Source: Amycolatopsis solani (GTDB lineage Bacteria; Actinomycetota; Actinomycetes; Mycobacteriales; Pseudonocardiaceae). From it: 64,000 bases of DNA. Both the position numbers and the translations under genes were made by a program. The notes beneath the pieces are model-generated. The model was not told the origin of the DNA and did not search any database. It saw nothing but the letters and a program-made list of their open reading frames with translations. The DNA is taken from positions 1-64,000 of the forward strand of contig NZ_JAWQJT010000001.1 in NCBI RefSeq assembly GCF_033441515.1, in the 5' to 3' direction. Of the stretch, positions 1-8,686 are shown piece by piece. Every line of letters begins with the position of its first letter. Position 1 is the first letter of the stretch.

Positions 1-107
1 CCGTTCGCCACTCATCCCCACCCGAAGGTGGTTCAGCGTTCGACTTGCATGTGTTAAGCACGCCGCCAGCGTTCGTCCTGAGCCAGGATCAAACTCTCCA
101 ACAATGA
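1..107 (-). rRNA. rrs: 16S rRNA, 5' end (truncated by window edge)
   Basis: Read on the minus strand, positions 99-70 give the universal 16S start motif (GAGAGTTTGATCCTGGCTCAG), followed by the actinobacterial GACGAACGCTGGCGGCGTGC block and the first variable helix. Only about the first 107 nucleotides are in the window; the rest lies to the left. The 5' end is placed by analogy, a few bases before the conserved motif, and could be off by about five bases. Confidence 0.97.
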
Positions 108-351
108 ATAGTTTAATCGAGGCAAATGTTACTTGCTCTCAAAGGAACCTCATACGAGGTTTCATATATAAGCTCTACTGGCTTAGTTCACTAGCACACT
201 GTTGAGTTCTCAAGCAACACACTCTGGATTCACCGCCTTATCAGCGGCTATATCCTCGGCAGTTGTTCCAAGCGATATTCACAAGCTTTTGGTCGAGCAT
301 GCCTCATCCCACGATGTTAGTCGTAGGGAATCGGCGGCCGCTCGTGGGCCG
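108..351 (-). promoter_or_regulatory. rRNA operon leader with boxA-like element
   Basis: This is the transcribed leader between the predicted rrn start and the 16S gene. It is much less GC-rich than the rest of the window. On the minus strand, about positions 220-198 read TTGCTTGAGAACTCAACAG, which resembles the actinobacterial rrn boxA used for Nus antitermination. Positions 146-161 form a small perfect hairpin (AACCTC/GAGGTT) that could be a processing signal. No protein gene is credible here. Confidence 0.75.
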
Positions 352-358
352 ACGCTGA

Positions 359-387
359 ACATTACCCGGTCCGATCCGCGGTGTCAA
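359..387 (-). promoter_or_regulatory. rRNA operon promoter (-35 TTGACA, -10 TAATGT)
   Basis: On the minus strand TTGACA (387-382) and TAATGT (364-359) are separated by exactly 17 bases, a near-perfect primary-sigma promoter. Transcription would begin near 352 and run into the leader and 16S gene. Between it and the amidase stop (388-537) I see only a short GC hairpin near 410-427 and no gene. Confidence 0.85.
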
Positions 388-537
388 CCCGCTCGTCCCG
401 GCCTGGTCTCCGGGGCTTGCGGCCCCGGTGTGACCCGGTGTTCCTGGCGACGAAGAGAAGATTACATGCCCTGGAACCGCCCCAAAACAGGGGGGTCACT
501 TAACGCCATTGCCGCAGGTCAGAGCGTGTCCGCCCGC

Positions 538-2094
538 CTACGACGGCGACGTCGGCAGGTAGCGCGGCGGGACCCGCGCCGGCGCGGCCCGTTCGAAGTC
601 GGCCGCGAGACCGAGCATCCGGGCGTCCGACCACCGGGCACCCATGAATGAGATACCCACCGGGAGGGCGCCGGCAAACCCCGCGGGCACGGTCACGTCC
701 GGGTAGCCCGCCACCGCGGCCGGGGTCGACGACGGGATCACGTCGTTGTCGCCCACCGCGCAGTCGGTCGGCCACGCCGGCGGGTTCGTCGGCGACGCGA
801 TCGCGTCCAGGCGGTACTTCGCCAGCGTCTCGTCGAGGGAGCGGCGGGCAAGATCCGAGAGCTCCGCCCGGCCGGCGAGGTAGCCCGGGTCGGTCGGCGG
901 CGGCGCGGCCAGCGCCTGCTCGAACAGCTCCTGCCCGGCGAAGCACGTCCGCTCCAGCGGGTCCGCCCGGTTGTAGGCGATCAGCTCGGCCAGGTTCCGC
1001 GGCCCGCGCGGACGGGTGGCCAGGTACTTGTCGATGTCCCGGTGGAACTCCGTGAGCAGCGCCGGGAACTCCAGTTCGCCGAGCCGGGCCTGGTACGGCG
1101 GAGTCACTTCGACGACCGTCGCACCTGCCTTGACCAGGGAATTCCGGGCGGACGTCATGACCGCGTCGGTCTCGCGGCCGAGCACCGGCAGCCGCCAGAG
1201 GCCGATCCGCGCGCCGCGCAGGACGCCCGGCTTCAGCAGCTTCGCGTAGTCCGTCGGCTGCGACTTCGGGTACTGCGCCGTCGCGGGATCCGCGGGGTCC
1301 CGCCCCTGCAGGACCGACAGCGTCAGCGCGACGTCGACGACGTTGCGGGCGATCGGCCCGGCGGTGTCCTGCTCGGCGGAGATCGGCACCACGCCGGTGC
1401 GGCTGACCAGGCCGAGGCTGGGTTTGTGACCGACCGTCGCGGTCATCCCGGCCGGGCACACGATCGAGCCGTCGGTCTCCGAGCCGATCGCGACCTGGGC
1501 CAGCGACGCGGCGACGCCGGCCGCGGACCCGGCGGACGACCCGCACGGGTTGCGGTCCAGCACGTACGGGTTGTTCGTCTGACCACCCACGCCCGACCAG
1601 CCCGACGTCGGTTTCGCGGCGCGGAAGTTCGCCCATTCGGACAGGTTCGCCTTGCCGAGGATCACCGCTCCGGCGTCCCGCAACCGGGTGATCAGCGTGG
1701 CGTCCTTCGCCGGGAGGCTGCGCAGGGCCCGCGAGCCCGCCGTCGTCCACTGGTCGCGGGTGTCGACGTTGTCCTTGACCAGCACCGGGATGCCGTCGAG
1801 GGGGCCGCGCAGGCGGTGCGCGCGACGCCGGGCGTCACTCGCCGCGGCCTGGCTCAGGGCCGCCGGGTTGAGCGCGAGGACCGCGTTGACCCTGCCGTCG
1901 ATCCGGTGGATCCGGTCGAGGTAACTGCCGGTCAGGCCCACCGCGGTGAGCCGGCCGGACGCCATCCGCGCCTGCAGTGCCGGGATGTCGGCCGAGTCGA
2001 GGTCGAAGCGGGCGGGCGCCGCTGTCGCGGGTGTGCCCGTGACAAGCACGAGTGCGGCGGCCAGGATCGCGAGGAACACCGGCCGCCGCCCCAT
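538..2094 (-). CDS. secreted amidase, amidase-signature family
   Basis: A 518-residue amidase-signature hydrolase expected to cleave amide bonds outside the membrane. The N-terminus (MGRRPVFLAILAAALVLVTG) is a Sec signal peptide ending near ATAA. The Ser-cisSer-Lys triad is visible: Lys in VLVKDNVDT, then the Gly/Ser-rich GSSAGSAAGVAASLAQ block with ETDGSIVCPA after it. The ATG overlaps the TGA of the GlnA2-like gene (ATGA), which fixes the start and implies translational coupling; longer in-frame extensions run into that gene and are rejected. The substrate cannot be told; a nitrogen-scavenging role is suggested only by the neighbour. Confidence 0.88.
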   Translation of the reverse strand: MGRRPVFLAILAAALVLVTGTPATAAPARFDLDSADIPALQARMASGRLTAVGLTGSYLDRIHRIDGRVNAVLALNPAALSQAAASDARRRAHRLRGPLDGIPVLVKDNVDTRDQWTTAGSRALRSLPAKDATLITRLRDAGAVILGKANLSEWANFRAAKPTSGWSGVGGQTNNPYVLDRNPCGSSAGSAAGVAASLAQVAIGSETDGSIVCPAGMTATVGHKPSLGLVSRTGVVPISAEQDTAGPIARNVVDVALTLSVLQGRDPADPATAQYPKSQPTDYAKLLKPGVLRGARIGLWRLPVLGRETDAVMTSARNSLVKAGATVVEVTPPYQARLGELEFPALLTEFHRDIDKYLATRPRGPRNLAELIAYNRADPLERTCFAGQELFEQALAAPPPTDPGYLAGRAELSDLARRSLDETLAKYRLDAIASPTNPPAWPTDCAVGDNDVIPSSTPAAVAGYPDVTVPAGFAGALPVGISFMGARWSDARMLGLAADFERAAPARVPPRYLPTSPS

Positions 2095-3437
2095 CAGAGC
2101 ACCGGGAGGAGCGTTCGGAGTTCGTACGGGGTGACCGCGCTGCGGTAGTTGTCCCACTCCACGCGCTTGTTCCGGAGGAAGAAGTCGTAGACGTGCTCGC
2201 CGAGCGCTTCCGGCAGGAGTTCGGACTTCTCCATCTCCGCCAGCGCCTCCCCCAGGTTCTGCGGCAGCTGCGAGTACCCGGCGGCGCGCCGCTCGGAGTC
2301 GCTCAGCTGCCAGATGTTGTCCTCGGCCGGCGGCGGCAGCTCGTAGCCCTTCTCGATCCCCTTCAGCCCGGCGGCCAGGATGACCGAGTACGCCAGGTAC
2401 GGGTTGCACGCCGAGTCCAGCGTACGGATCTCCACCCGCCGGGATGACGCCTTTCCGGGTGAATACATCGGGACGCGGACGAGCGCGGAGCGGTTCGCCC
2501 GGCCCCACGAAACCGTCGTCGGCGCTTCACTGCCGCTGATCAGGCGTTTGTAGGAGTTCACCCACTGGTTGGTGACCGCGGAGATCTCCTTGGCGTGGTG
2601 CAGCAGGCCCGCGACGAACGCCTTGCCGGTGTCCGACAGCTCGTGCGGGTCCTCGGCGTCGTAGAAGGCGTTGCGATCGCCTTCGAACAGGCTGATGTGG
2701 GTGTGCATGCCCGAGCCGGGCTGGTCCGTGAACGGCTTCGGCATGAACGTCGCGCGCACGCCCTGGGTCAGCGCGACCTCCTTGACGACGTAGCGGAACG
2801 TCATCACGTTGTCGGCCATCGTCAGCGCATCGGCGTAACGGAGGTCGATTTCCTGCTGGCCCGGTGCCCCTTCGTGGTGGCTGAACTCGACCGAGATGCC
2901 CATCGCCTCGAGGGTCTCGATGGCGTGCCGCCGGAAGTGCGTCGCCGTCGCGTGGCTGGCCTGGTCGAAGTAGCCGCCGTTGTCGGCGGGCTCCGGCTCG
3001 CTGCCGTCGTCGGGCAGGTTGGCGAGGAGGAAGAACTCGATCTCGGGGTGCACGTAGCAGGTGAAGCCCGCTTCGGCGGCCTTCGACAGCTGACGCCGGA
3101 GGACGTGCCGCGGGTCGGCCCACGACGGCGAGCCGTCCGGCATCGCGATGTCGCAGAACATGCGCGCCGAGTACGGGCCGCCGTCCGGGGTCTCCCACGG
3201 CAGGACCTGGAAGGTGGCCGGGTCCGGTTTGGCGACCATGTCCGATTCGTAGACGCGCGCGAAGCCCTCGATGGCGGAGCCGTCGAACCCGATTCCCTCG
3301 GTGAAAGCGCCCTCGAGCTCGGCGGGCGCGACCGCGACGGACTTGAGGAACCCCAGCACATCGGTGAACCAGAGACGGACGAAACGGATGTCGCGCTCCT
3401 CGAGCGTGCGGAGCACGAATTCCTGCTGGCGATCCAT
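2094..3437 (-). CDS. glnA2: glutamine synthetase-like ligase, GlnA2 type
   Basis: 447 residues of glutamine-synthetase fold. It opens with MDRQQEFVLRTLEERDIRFV and carries GIGFDGSAIEGFAR, HPEIEFFL, FSHHEGAPGQQEIDLR, MHTHISLF and NRSALVRVPMY, in the family order. It resembles mycobacterial GlnA2 along its whole length. The region where GS-I-beta enzymes have the adenylylated tyrosine reads NIWQLSDSERR, so that control site is missing. In Streptomyces the GlnA2-type enzyme has been reported as a gamma-glutamylpolyamine synthetase rather than a true glutamine synthetase, so polyamine ligation is a real alternative here. It is first gene of a two-gene unit with the amidase. Confidence 0.9.
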   Translation of the reverse strand: MDRQQEFVLRTLEERDIRFVRLWFTDVLGFLKSVAVAPAELEGAFTEGIGFDGSAIEGFARVYESDMVAKPDPATFQVLPWETPDGGPYSARMFCDIAMPDGSPSWADPRHVLRRQLSKAAEAGFTCYVHPEIEFFLLANLPDDGSEPEPADNGGYFDQASHATATHFRRHAIETLEAMGISVEFSHHEGAPGQQEIDLRYADALTMADNVMTFRYVVKEVALTQGVRATFMPKPFTDQPGSGMHTHISLFEGDRNAFYDAEDPHELSDTGKAFVAGLLHHAKEISAVTNQWVNSYKRLISGSEAPTTVSWGRANRSALVRVPMYSPGKASSRRVEIRTLDSACNPYLAYSVILAAGLKGIEKGYELPPPAEDNIWQLSDSERRAAGYSQLPQNLGEALAEMEKSELLPEALGEHVYDFFLRNKRVEWDNYRSAVTPYELRTLLPVL

Positions 3438-3498
3438 GGCCGCACCCTAACGACAGCGTGTTAACGGGATGTTTCACGACGCGCCGAGGGTGACGAAG

Positions 3499-4779
3499 TC
3501 AGCTCGCGAGCACCGGAACGGGCTTCTTCGCGCGGGTGATGGCCAGTGACGCCGCCGACGCCAGCACCGCCAGGACCGCCGCCGAGTACCAGGCCACGTT
3601 GTAGTTGCCCAGCTGGTCGCGGACCAGGCCGGCCGCCGAGGCCGCGAACGCCGCGCCCAGCTGGTGGCTCGCGAAGACCCAGCCGAACACGATCGGGCCC
3701 GCGTCGCCGAAGGCGCGGACGCAGAGCGCCACCGTCGGGGGAACCGTGGCCACCCAGTCGAGGCCGTAGAACAGGATGAACGCCCACATGCTCGGCTGGA
3801 CCGAGTCCGTGAACAGCTGCGGCAGCAGGGCCAGCGACAGCCCGCGCAGCGCGTAGTACACGCCGAGCAGGAGCCGCGGGTCGACGCGGTCGGTGAGCCA
3901 GCCCGAAAAGATGGTGCCGACGACGTCGAAGACGCCGACCAGGGCCAGCAGGCCCGCCGCGGTCGTCTGGGGCATGCCGTGGTCGTGGGCCGCCGGGACG
4001 AAGTGGGTGCCGACCAGGCCGTTCGTCGTCGCTCCGCAGATCGCGAAACCGGCGGCGAGCAGCCAGAACGTACGGGTGCGGGCGGCTTGGCGCAGCACCG
4101 AGAGCGCCCGGCGGACCGAGCCGGTCGTCGGGGCCGGGCGGGTGACCTCCGCGTCGGACGGCGCGCCGTACGCCGTGGTGCCGATGTCGGCCGGGTGGTC
4201 GCGGATGACCAGCAGGACCACCGGGACGACGGCGAGCGCCGCGATCGCGATGACCAGTGACGCCGTCCGCCAGCCCGAGGTCACCGCGAGGTTCGCGATG
4301 AGCGGGAGGAAGATCAGCTGGCCGGTGGCGCCCGCCGCGGTCAGGACGCCCGTCACGACGCCGCGGCTGCGGACGAACCAGCGGGCGGCGACCATCGCCG
4401 CGAAGCCCATCGCCATCGAGCCGGTGCCCAGGCCGACCAGGACGCCCCAGCACAGGATGAGCTGCCAGCTCGCGGTCATGAACACCGTGCCGCCCGCGCC
4501 GAGGGCGATGACGAACAACGCCGTCGCCGACACGCGGCGGATGCCGAAGCGTTCCATCAACGCGGCCGCGAAGGGCGCGAAGAGGCCGAAGAGCACCAGG
4601 TTGACCGAGACGGCCGAGCTGATCGTCGCCGTCGACCAGCCGAACTCCTGGTGCAGCGGGTCGATGAGGACGCCGGGGGCGGCGCGGAAGCCGGCGGAAG
4701 CCAGCAGCGCGACGAAGGCGGCACCGGCGATCGGCCAGGCGCGGTGCAGCTTCGGGGCGGGACGGGTCTCAACAGTCAC
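3499..4779 (-). CDS. MFS transporter
   Basis: A 426-residue integral membrane protein with about 12 predicted helices in two halves and a hydrophilic middle loop around residues 195-215. The half-repeats show major-facilitator features, including MERFGIRRVS after helix 2 and GWLTDRVDPR at the matching place in the second half. It resembles OFA/NarK-like or monocarboxylate-type MFS carriers, but the substrate is unknown. The GTG start (4779) faces the lipoprotein gene at 4867, so the two share an 87-base divergent promoter region. Confidence 0.85.
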   Translation of the reverse strand: MTVETRPAPKLHRAWPIAGAAFVALLASAGFRAAPGVLIDPLHQEFGWSTATISSAVSVNLVLFGLFAPFAAALMERFGIRRVSATALFVIALGAGGTVFMTASWQLILCWGVLVGLGTGSMAMGFAAMVAARWFVRSRGVVTGVLTAAGATGQLIFLPLIANLAVTSGWRTASLVIAIAALAVVPVVLLVIRDHPADIGTTAYGAPSDAEVTRPAPTTGSVRRALSVLRQAARTRTFWLLAAGFAICGATTNGLVGTHFVPAAHDHGMPQTTAAGLLALVGVFDVVGTIFSGWLTDRVDPRLLLGVYYALRGLSLALLPQLFTDSVQPSMWAFILFYGLDWVATVPPTVALCVRAFGDAGPIVFGWVFASHQLGAAFAASAAGLVRDQLGNYNVAWYSAAVLAVLASAASLAITRAKKPVPVLAS

Positions 4780-4866
4780 CTAGGCAGTCTCTCCGCGCGC
4801 GCGTGACGTCGAAAGTGGCCGGGAGGACATCATCCGCAAGGATCGGGCCACGGCTACCCTCTCGGC

Positions 4867-5523
4867 ATGCCCCGCGCCGCCCTTCTGCTCGTGCTCCTGC
4901 TGACCGCCGGCTGTACCGGATCACCGGACACGCGAGGGCCCTTCCCCGCGGGCGCCGACCTGGTCCGCGACGCCGCGACGTCGTTCGCCGCGGTCCGCAG
5001 CGTGCACTTCGCGGCCGGCGTCAACGGCGTGCTCCCCGGCTTCCCGCTCCGGCAGATCGAGGGCGACGCGACCCTCGACGAAGGCGGCGGGGCGACCGGC
5101 ACGGCCGACGTCCAGGACGGGGACGGGCACACGAAGTTGCGGTTCACCGTCCGCAAGGACGACGTCACGACGGAGCCCGAGGTCGGGCCCCTGCCGGAGA
5201 TGTACACCGTGGGCGCGTTCCTCGGCCCGTCCGCCGGGCTGAAGCGGCTCCTCGACGGCGTGACCGACGCCAAGACCGAGGGCAAGGAGAACGTCGACGG
5301 CGCCGCGGCCCTGCGCGTCGGCGGCAAGGTGCCCGCGGCCGTCGCGCACGGCGTGCTGCCGCAGGTCACCGAGGACGTCGTCGTCAAGGTATGGGTTTCG
5401 GTCGACGGGCCGCGGCGGTTCACCCGCCTGTGGGCGCAGATCCCGCCGGCCGGGGACCACCTCAGCCCCGTGATGATCGAACTGTCGCTGACCAGGCAGA
5501 ACGAGCCGGTCGACCTCGGCTAG
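4867..5523 (+). CDS. LppX/LprG-family lipoprotein
   Basis: 218 residues starting with a short lipoprotein signal peptide and lipobox LLTAGC, so Cys18 should be lipidated. The body matches the LppX/LprAFG pattern: an early DAATSFAAVRSVHF stretch, central strands such as LRFTVRKDD, and KVWVSVDGPRRFTRLWAQI near the end. Family members carry lipids or lipoglycans in a hydrophobic cavity at the cell envelope. The mycobacterial partner MFS gene (P55) follows lprG in an operon; here the MFS gene is divergent and not of that type. The stop interlocks with the opposing hydrolase stop in the tetranucleotide CTAG. Confidence 0.8.
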   Translation: MPRAALLLVLLLTAGCTGSPDTRGPFPAGADLVRDAATSFAAVRSVHFAAGVNGVLPGFPLRQIEGDATLDEGGGATGTADVQDGDGHTKLRFTVRKDDVTTEPEVGPLPEMYTVGAFLGPSAGLKRLLDGVTDAKTEGKENVDGAAALRVGGKVPAAVAHGVLPQVTEDVVVKVWVSVDGPRRFTRLWAQIPPAGDHLSPVMIELSLTRQNEPVDLG

Positions 5524-6983
5524 CAGCGGGTGGTCGCGGCGGTGCCGCCGATCAGGTACGCGATGCCCGCGCGGTCCACGCACACGTTGCCCTGCAGGAA
5601 CACCGTGTGCTGGACGCCTTCGTGGGTGAGCAGGACGCCGTCGAGGTCCCTGGCGAGGTCGACGCCCTGCCGGTACGGCGTGGCCGGGTCGTGCGTGGTC
5701 GACACGACCAGGGGTTTCGGCAGGCCGGGGGCGCGCGGCGTGTGTTCGGCCGACGTCGGCGGGACCGGCCAGGTCGAGCAGATGTCGAGTTCGCTCGTGT
5801 CCGGCGTGCCGCCGGCCAGGAAGGGCGCGCCGGCCAGCATCTCCCCGTGCGCGCGGTCGATCTCGGCCCGGTCGGTCACGCGGGTGTGGTCGACGCAGCG
5901 GACGGCGAAGTACGCGTCGATCGCGCCGCTGTAGTGGCCTTCCGGGTCGCGCTGGTAGTAGTCGTCGGCGAAGGCCAGCAGCGTCCGGCCGTTGCCCTGG
6001 GCCACCTGCGCGAGCGCGGCCTTCAACGCGGGCCAGTCGCCGCGGGAGTAGAGCCCGCCGAACGTGCCCGTGATCGAGTCCTCGAACGACAGCTTCCGGG
6101 TCCCCGCCGGGAGGGGCTTCGCGACCAGCGGGCGCACGAGCCGCTGGAACGCTTCCGTGCTGCCGGCGAACGGGCACGTGCACCACTTCGTGAACTCGTT
6201 CAGGGCGTCCTGGAAGCCCGCGGCCTGCGTGACCAGCGAGTCCACCAGGCCCTGCGCGGGGTCGACGGCCCCGTCGAGCAGCAACGCGCGGACGTTGCGC
6301 GGGTACGCCTCGGCGTAGGCCGCGCCGATCTGCGTCCCGTACGAATAGCCGAGATAGGTGAGCTTCTCGTCGCCGAGCACCGCGCGGAGGACGTCGAGGT
6401 CGCGGACGACGTCCCGGGTGCCGGCGTTGGCGAGGAACTCTTTGCCGTACTTCGTCGCTTCGACGCACTTCGCGCCGTACGCGGTCGTCTCGGCGAGCTG
6501 CTTTTTCACCCCATCGGGCGACGCGTCGCTCTCGATATCCGACGCGCGGTCCGCGTCCTGCTCGGCGTCGGTGCGGCAGGTGATCCGCGGCTCGCTGGTG
6601 CCGACGCCCCGCGGGTCGAAGCCGACCAGGTCGAACCGGTCCAGCAGGGGCGCGGCGGCGGGGGTCTTCGCCAGCGCCGCCGCCGTCGCCGTCCCCGAAC
6701 CGCCCGGCCCACCGGGGTTGACGACCAGCGAGCCGATCCGCTGCTTCGCCGCCTTGTGCCTCAGCAGGCCGACCGTGACGGTCTTGCCGTCCGGCGCCGC
6801 GTAGTCCAGCGGAACGGTCAGGTGCGCGCAGTCCAGCGCCTGCCCGCACGGGGTCCAGGTGAGCTGCTGCGACGTGAACTTCCCCAGGTCAGGAGGTGGT
6901 GGTGGCAGCGGCACGGGTGCCGGAGCACTCGTGCACGCCGCCAGCAGCACCGCCAGCGCGACGGCGCCTACTGCCCGGAGCAC
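5520..6983 (-). CDS. lipoprotein alpha/beta hydrolase, TAP-like (copy 1)
   Basis: A tripeptidyl-aminopeptidase-like exported hydrolase of 487 residues. I chose the GTG at 6983 because it leaves a compact lipoprotein signal with lipobox LAVLLAAC; an upstream start would add an arginine-rich extension inside the neighbour. It has VNPGGPGGSG (oxyanion region), the nucleophile elbow GYSYGTQIG, and a C-terminal TAP-like region with the acid and His (THDPATPY, EGVQHTVFL). It overlaps the stop of the upstream paralogue by 16 bases. Substrates are probably peptides or esters outside the cell; specificity is not visible. Confidence 0.88.
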   Translation of the reverse strand: MLRAVGAVALAVLLAACTSAPAPVPLPPPPPDLGKFTSQQLTWTPCGQALDCAHLTVPLDYAAPDGKTVTVGLLRHKAAKQRIGSLVVNPGGPGGSGTATAAALAKTPAAAPLLDRFDLVGFDPRGVGTSEPRITCRTDAEQDADRASDIESDASPDGVKKQLAETTAYGAKCVEATKYGKEFLANAGTRDVVRDLDVLRAVLGDEKLTYLGYSYGTQIGAAYAEAYPRNVRALLLDGAVDPAQGLVDSLVTQAAGFQDALNEFTKWCTCPFAGSTEAFQRLVRPLVAKPLPAGTRKLSFEDSITGTFGGLYSRGDWPALKAALAQVAQGNGRTLLAFADDYYQRDPEGHYSGAIDAYFAVRCVDHTRVTDRAEIDRAHGEMLAGAPFLAGGTPDTSELDICSTWPVPPTSAEHTPRAPGLPKPLVVSTTHDPATPYRQGVDLARDLDGVLLTHEGVQHTVFLQGNVCVDRAGIAYLIGGTAATTRC

Positions 6984-8590
6984 CGGGTCCCGTCCGGCGG
7001 CACCGTGCCGTCGACGAGGTAGTCCACGCCCGCCTCGTCCACGCACTTCACGCCCTGGAGGAACACCGTGTGCTGGGTGCCCTCGAAGGTCAGCAGCGCG
7101 CCCTTCAGGCCCTTCGCGAGGTTGACGCCGGCCTGGTACGGCGTCGCCGGGTCGTTGGTCGTCGAGATGACCAGCGTCTTCGCCAGGCCCTCGACGTTCG
7201 GCACGTGCGGCTCGGAGGTGTTCGGCACCGGCCAGAACGCGCAGGCGTCGCGGGCCGCCGAAGCCGGGCGGCCGTCGTCGAGGAACGGCGCCACCTTCAC
7301 GTACTCCTCCTGCGCCTTCAGGATGACCTGCGGGTCCGTGACGCGCGGGTCGTCGACGCAGCGGACCGCGGTGAAGGCGTCCTGCGTGGTGCCGTACTTG
7401 CCGGTGGAGTCACGCTCGTTGTAGATGTCCGCCAGCTTCTCCAGCGTCGCGCCGCGATGCTGCTTCAGCTCGTTGAGGCCGGAGTTGAGGGTGTCCCAGA
7501 GGCTCTGCTGGTAGAGCGCCTGGATGACGCCGGTGGTGGCGTCCTCGTAGGAGAGCTTGCGGCCGTCGCCGACGGGCACCGGGAAGTCGATCAGCGGGCG
7601 GACCAGGTTCTGGAACGCCGTGACCGCGGCGCCCGCGTCCCCGCCGAGCGCGCAGTCCTGCTGGGCGGTGCACCACTTGGCGAACTCGGTGAACGCCGTC
7701 CCGAAGCCCTGGCCCTGCGCGACCAGCGACTCGACGGCGTCCTGCTCGGGGTCGACGGCGCCGTCGAGGATCATCGCGCGGACGTTCTTCGGGAACGCTT
7801 CGGCGTAGGCCGACCCGATCCGGGTGCCGTAGGAGTAGCCCAAATAGGTCAACTTTTCGTCGCCGAGGACCGAGCGGAGGACGTCCAGGTCCTTCACGAC
7901 GTCCCGGGTGCCGACGTTCGCGAGCATCCCGGCGCCGTCGTCGGTGCGCTGGGCGCACTTCGCGGCGAAGTCCTTTTCCTGCGCTTCCTGCTTGAGCACC
8001 CCGGCGGGCGAGCCGTCGGTCTCGCTGTCGTCGGCGCGGTCGGCGTCGCGCTCGGAGTCGGTCAGGCAGTGGATGGCCGGCTGGCTCGCGCCGATGCCGC
8101 GCGGGTCGAAGCCGACCAGGTCGAAGCGCTTGCCGAGGCCGGTGCTCGCCGTCGGCTTGACCAGCCCGGCGGCCGCGACCATGCCGGAGGCGCCGGGGCC
8201 GCCCGGGTTGACCACGAGCGACCCGATCCGGGAGCCCTCGTCGGACGCCTTGTGCCGGAGCAAGCCCAGCGTGATGGTCTCCCCCGCCGGCTTCGCGTAG
8301 TCCAGCGGCACGGTCAGCCGCGCGCACTGGACGTCTTTCGCCTGGAAGGCCGACCGCGAGTCCTCCGACGTCGCGTAAGGTGCGCAGTCGGCCCAGGACA
8401 GGCTCTGGCCGTAGAACCGCTCCAGCCCGGCCGGCACCGGCCCGGACGGCGGGTGCGACTCCGTCGTCGGCGCGACCGGCGCCGGCTTTCCGGAGGACGT
8501 GCAGGCGGCCAGCGAGGCCGCGATCAGCACGGATGTCGCAATTGCGGTGATCCGGCGACGACCGGACCTGGCGCTGGGATGAGGGAACAC
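6968..8590 (-). CDS. lipoprotein alpha/beta hydrolase, TAP-like (copy 2)
   Basis: A 540-residue paralogue of the downstream hydrolase. The GTG at 8590 gives a signal peptide ending in lipobox SLAAC. The same landmarks occur in order: VNPGGPGASG, GYSYGTRIG with the nucleophilic serine, then TTNDPATPY and EGTQHTVFLQG near the end. The two copies agree over nearly their full length, so this is a tandem duplication. The longer open frame upstream runs antisense through secA2 and is spurious. The gene is divergent from secA2, with 96 bases between the starts. Confidence 0.88.
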   Translation of the reverse strand: MFPHPSARSGRRRITAIATSVLIAASLAACTSSGKPAPVAPTTESHPPSGPVPAGLERFYGQSLSWADCAPYATSEDSRSAFQAKDVQCARLTVPLDYAKPAGETITLGLLRHKASDEGSRIGSLVVNPGGPGASGMVAAAGLVKPTASTGLGKRFDLVGFDPRGIGASQPAIHCLTDSERDADRADDSETDGSPAGVLKQEAQEKDFAAKCAQRTDDGAGMLANVGTRDVVKDLDVLRSVLGDEKLTYLGYSYGTRIGSAYAEAFPKNVRAMILDGAVDPEQDAVESLVAQGQGFGTAFTEFAKWCTAQQDCALGGDAGAAVTAFQNLVRPLIDFPVPVGDGRKLSYEDATTGVIQALYQQSLWDTLNSGLNELKQHRGATLEKLADIYNERDSTGKYGTTQDAFTAVRCVDDPRVTDPQVILKAQEEYVKVAPFLDDGRPASAARDACAFWPVPNTSEPHVPNVEGLAKTLVISTTNDPATPYQAGVNLAKGLKGALLTFEGTQHTVFLQGVKCVDEAGVDYLVDGTVPPDGTRCSGQ

Positions 8591-8686
8591 GGTTGGATCG
8601 TCCCATCCGGCCGCGGAACTCGAACGCACCACCGTCGCGTTGGGTGGTGGAAGGCCGGTCGAGCGAGAGAGAACGGGAGACCAGGG

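Noticed and set aside
202..651. 149-residue open frame on the plus strand over the rRNA leader and amidase end
   Set aside because: It runs antisense to the rRNA promoter and leader, is Arg-rich as expected for random GC-rich frames, and has no ribosome site or recognisable domain.
6896..8686. N-terminal extension of SecA2 through an open frame starting near 6896
   Set aside because: The extension runs antisense through a clear lipoprotein hydrolase. SecA2 homology begins at GTG 8687, which has its own ribosome site.
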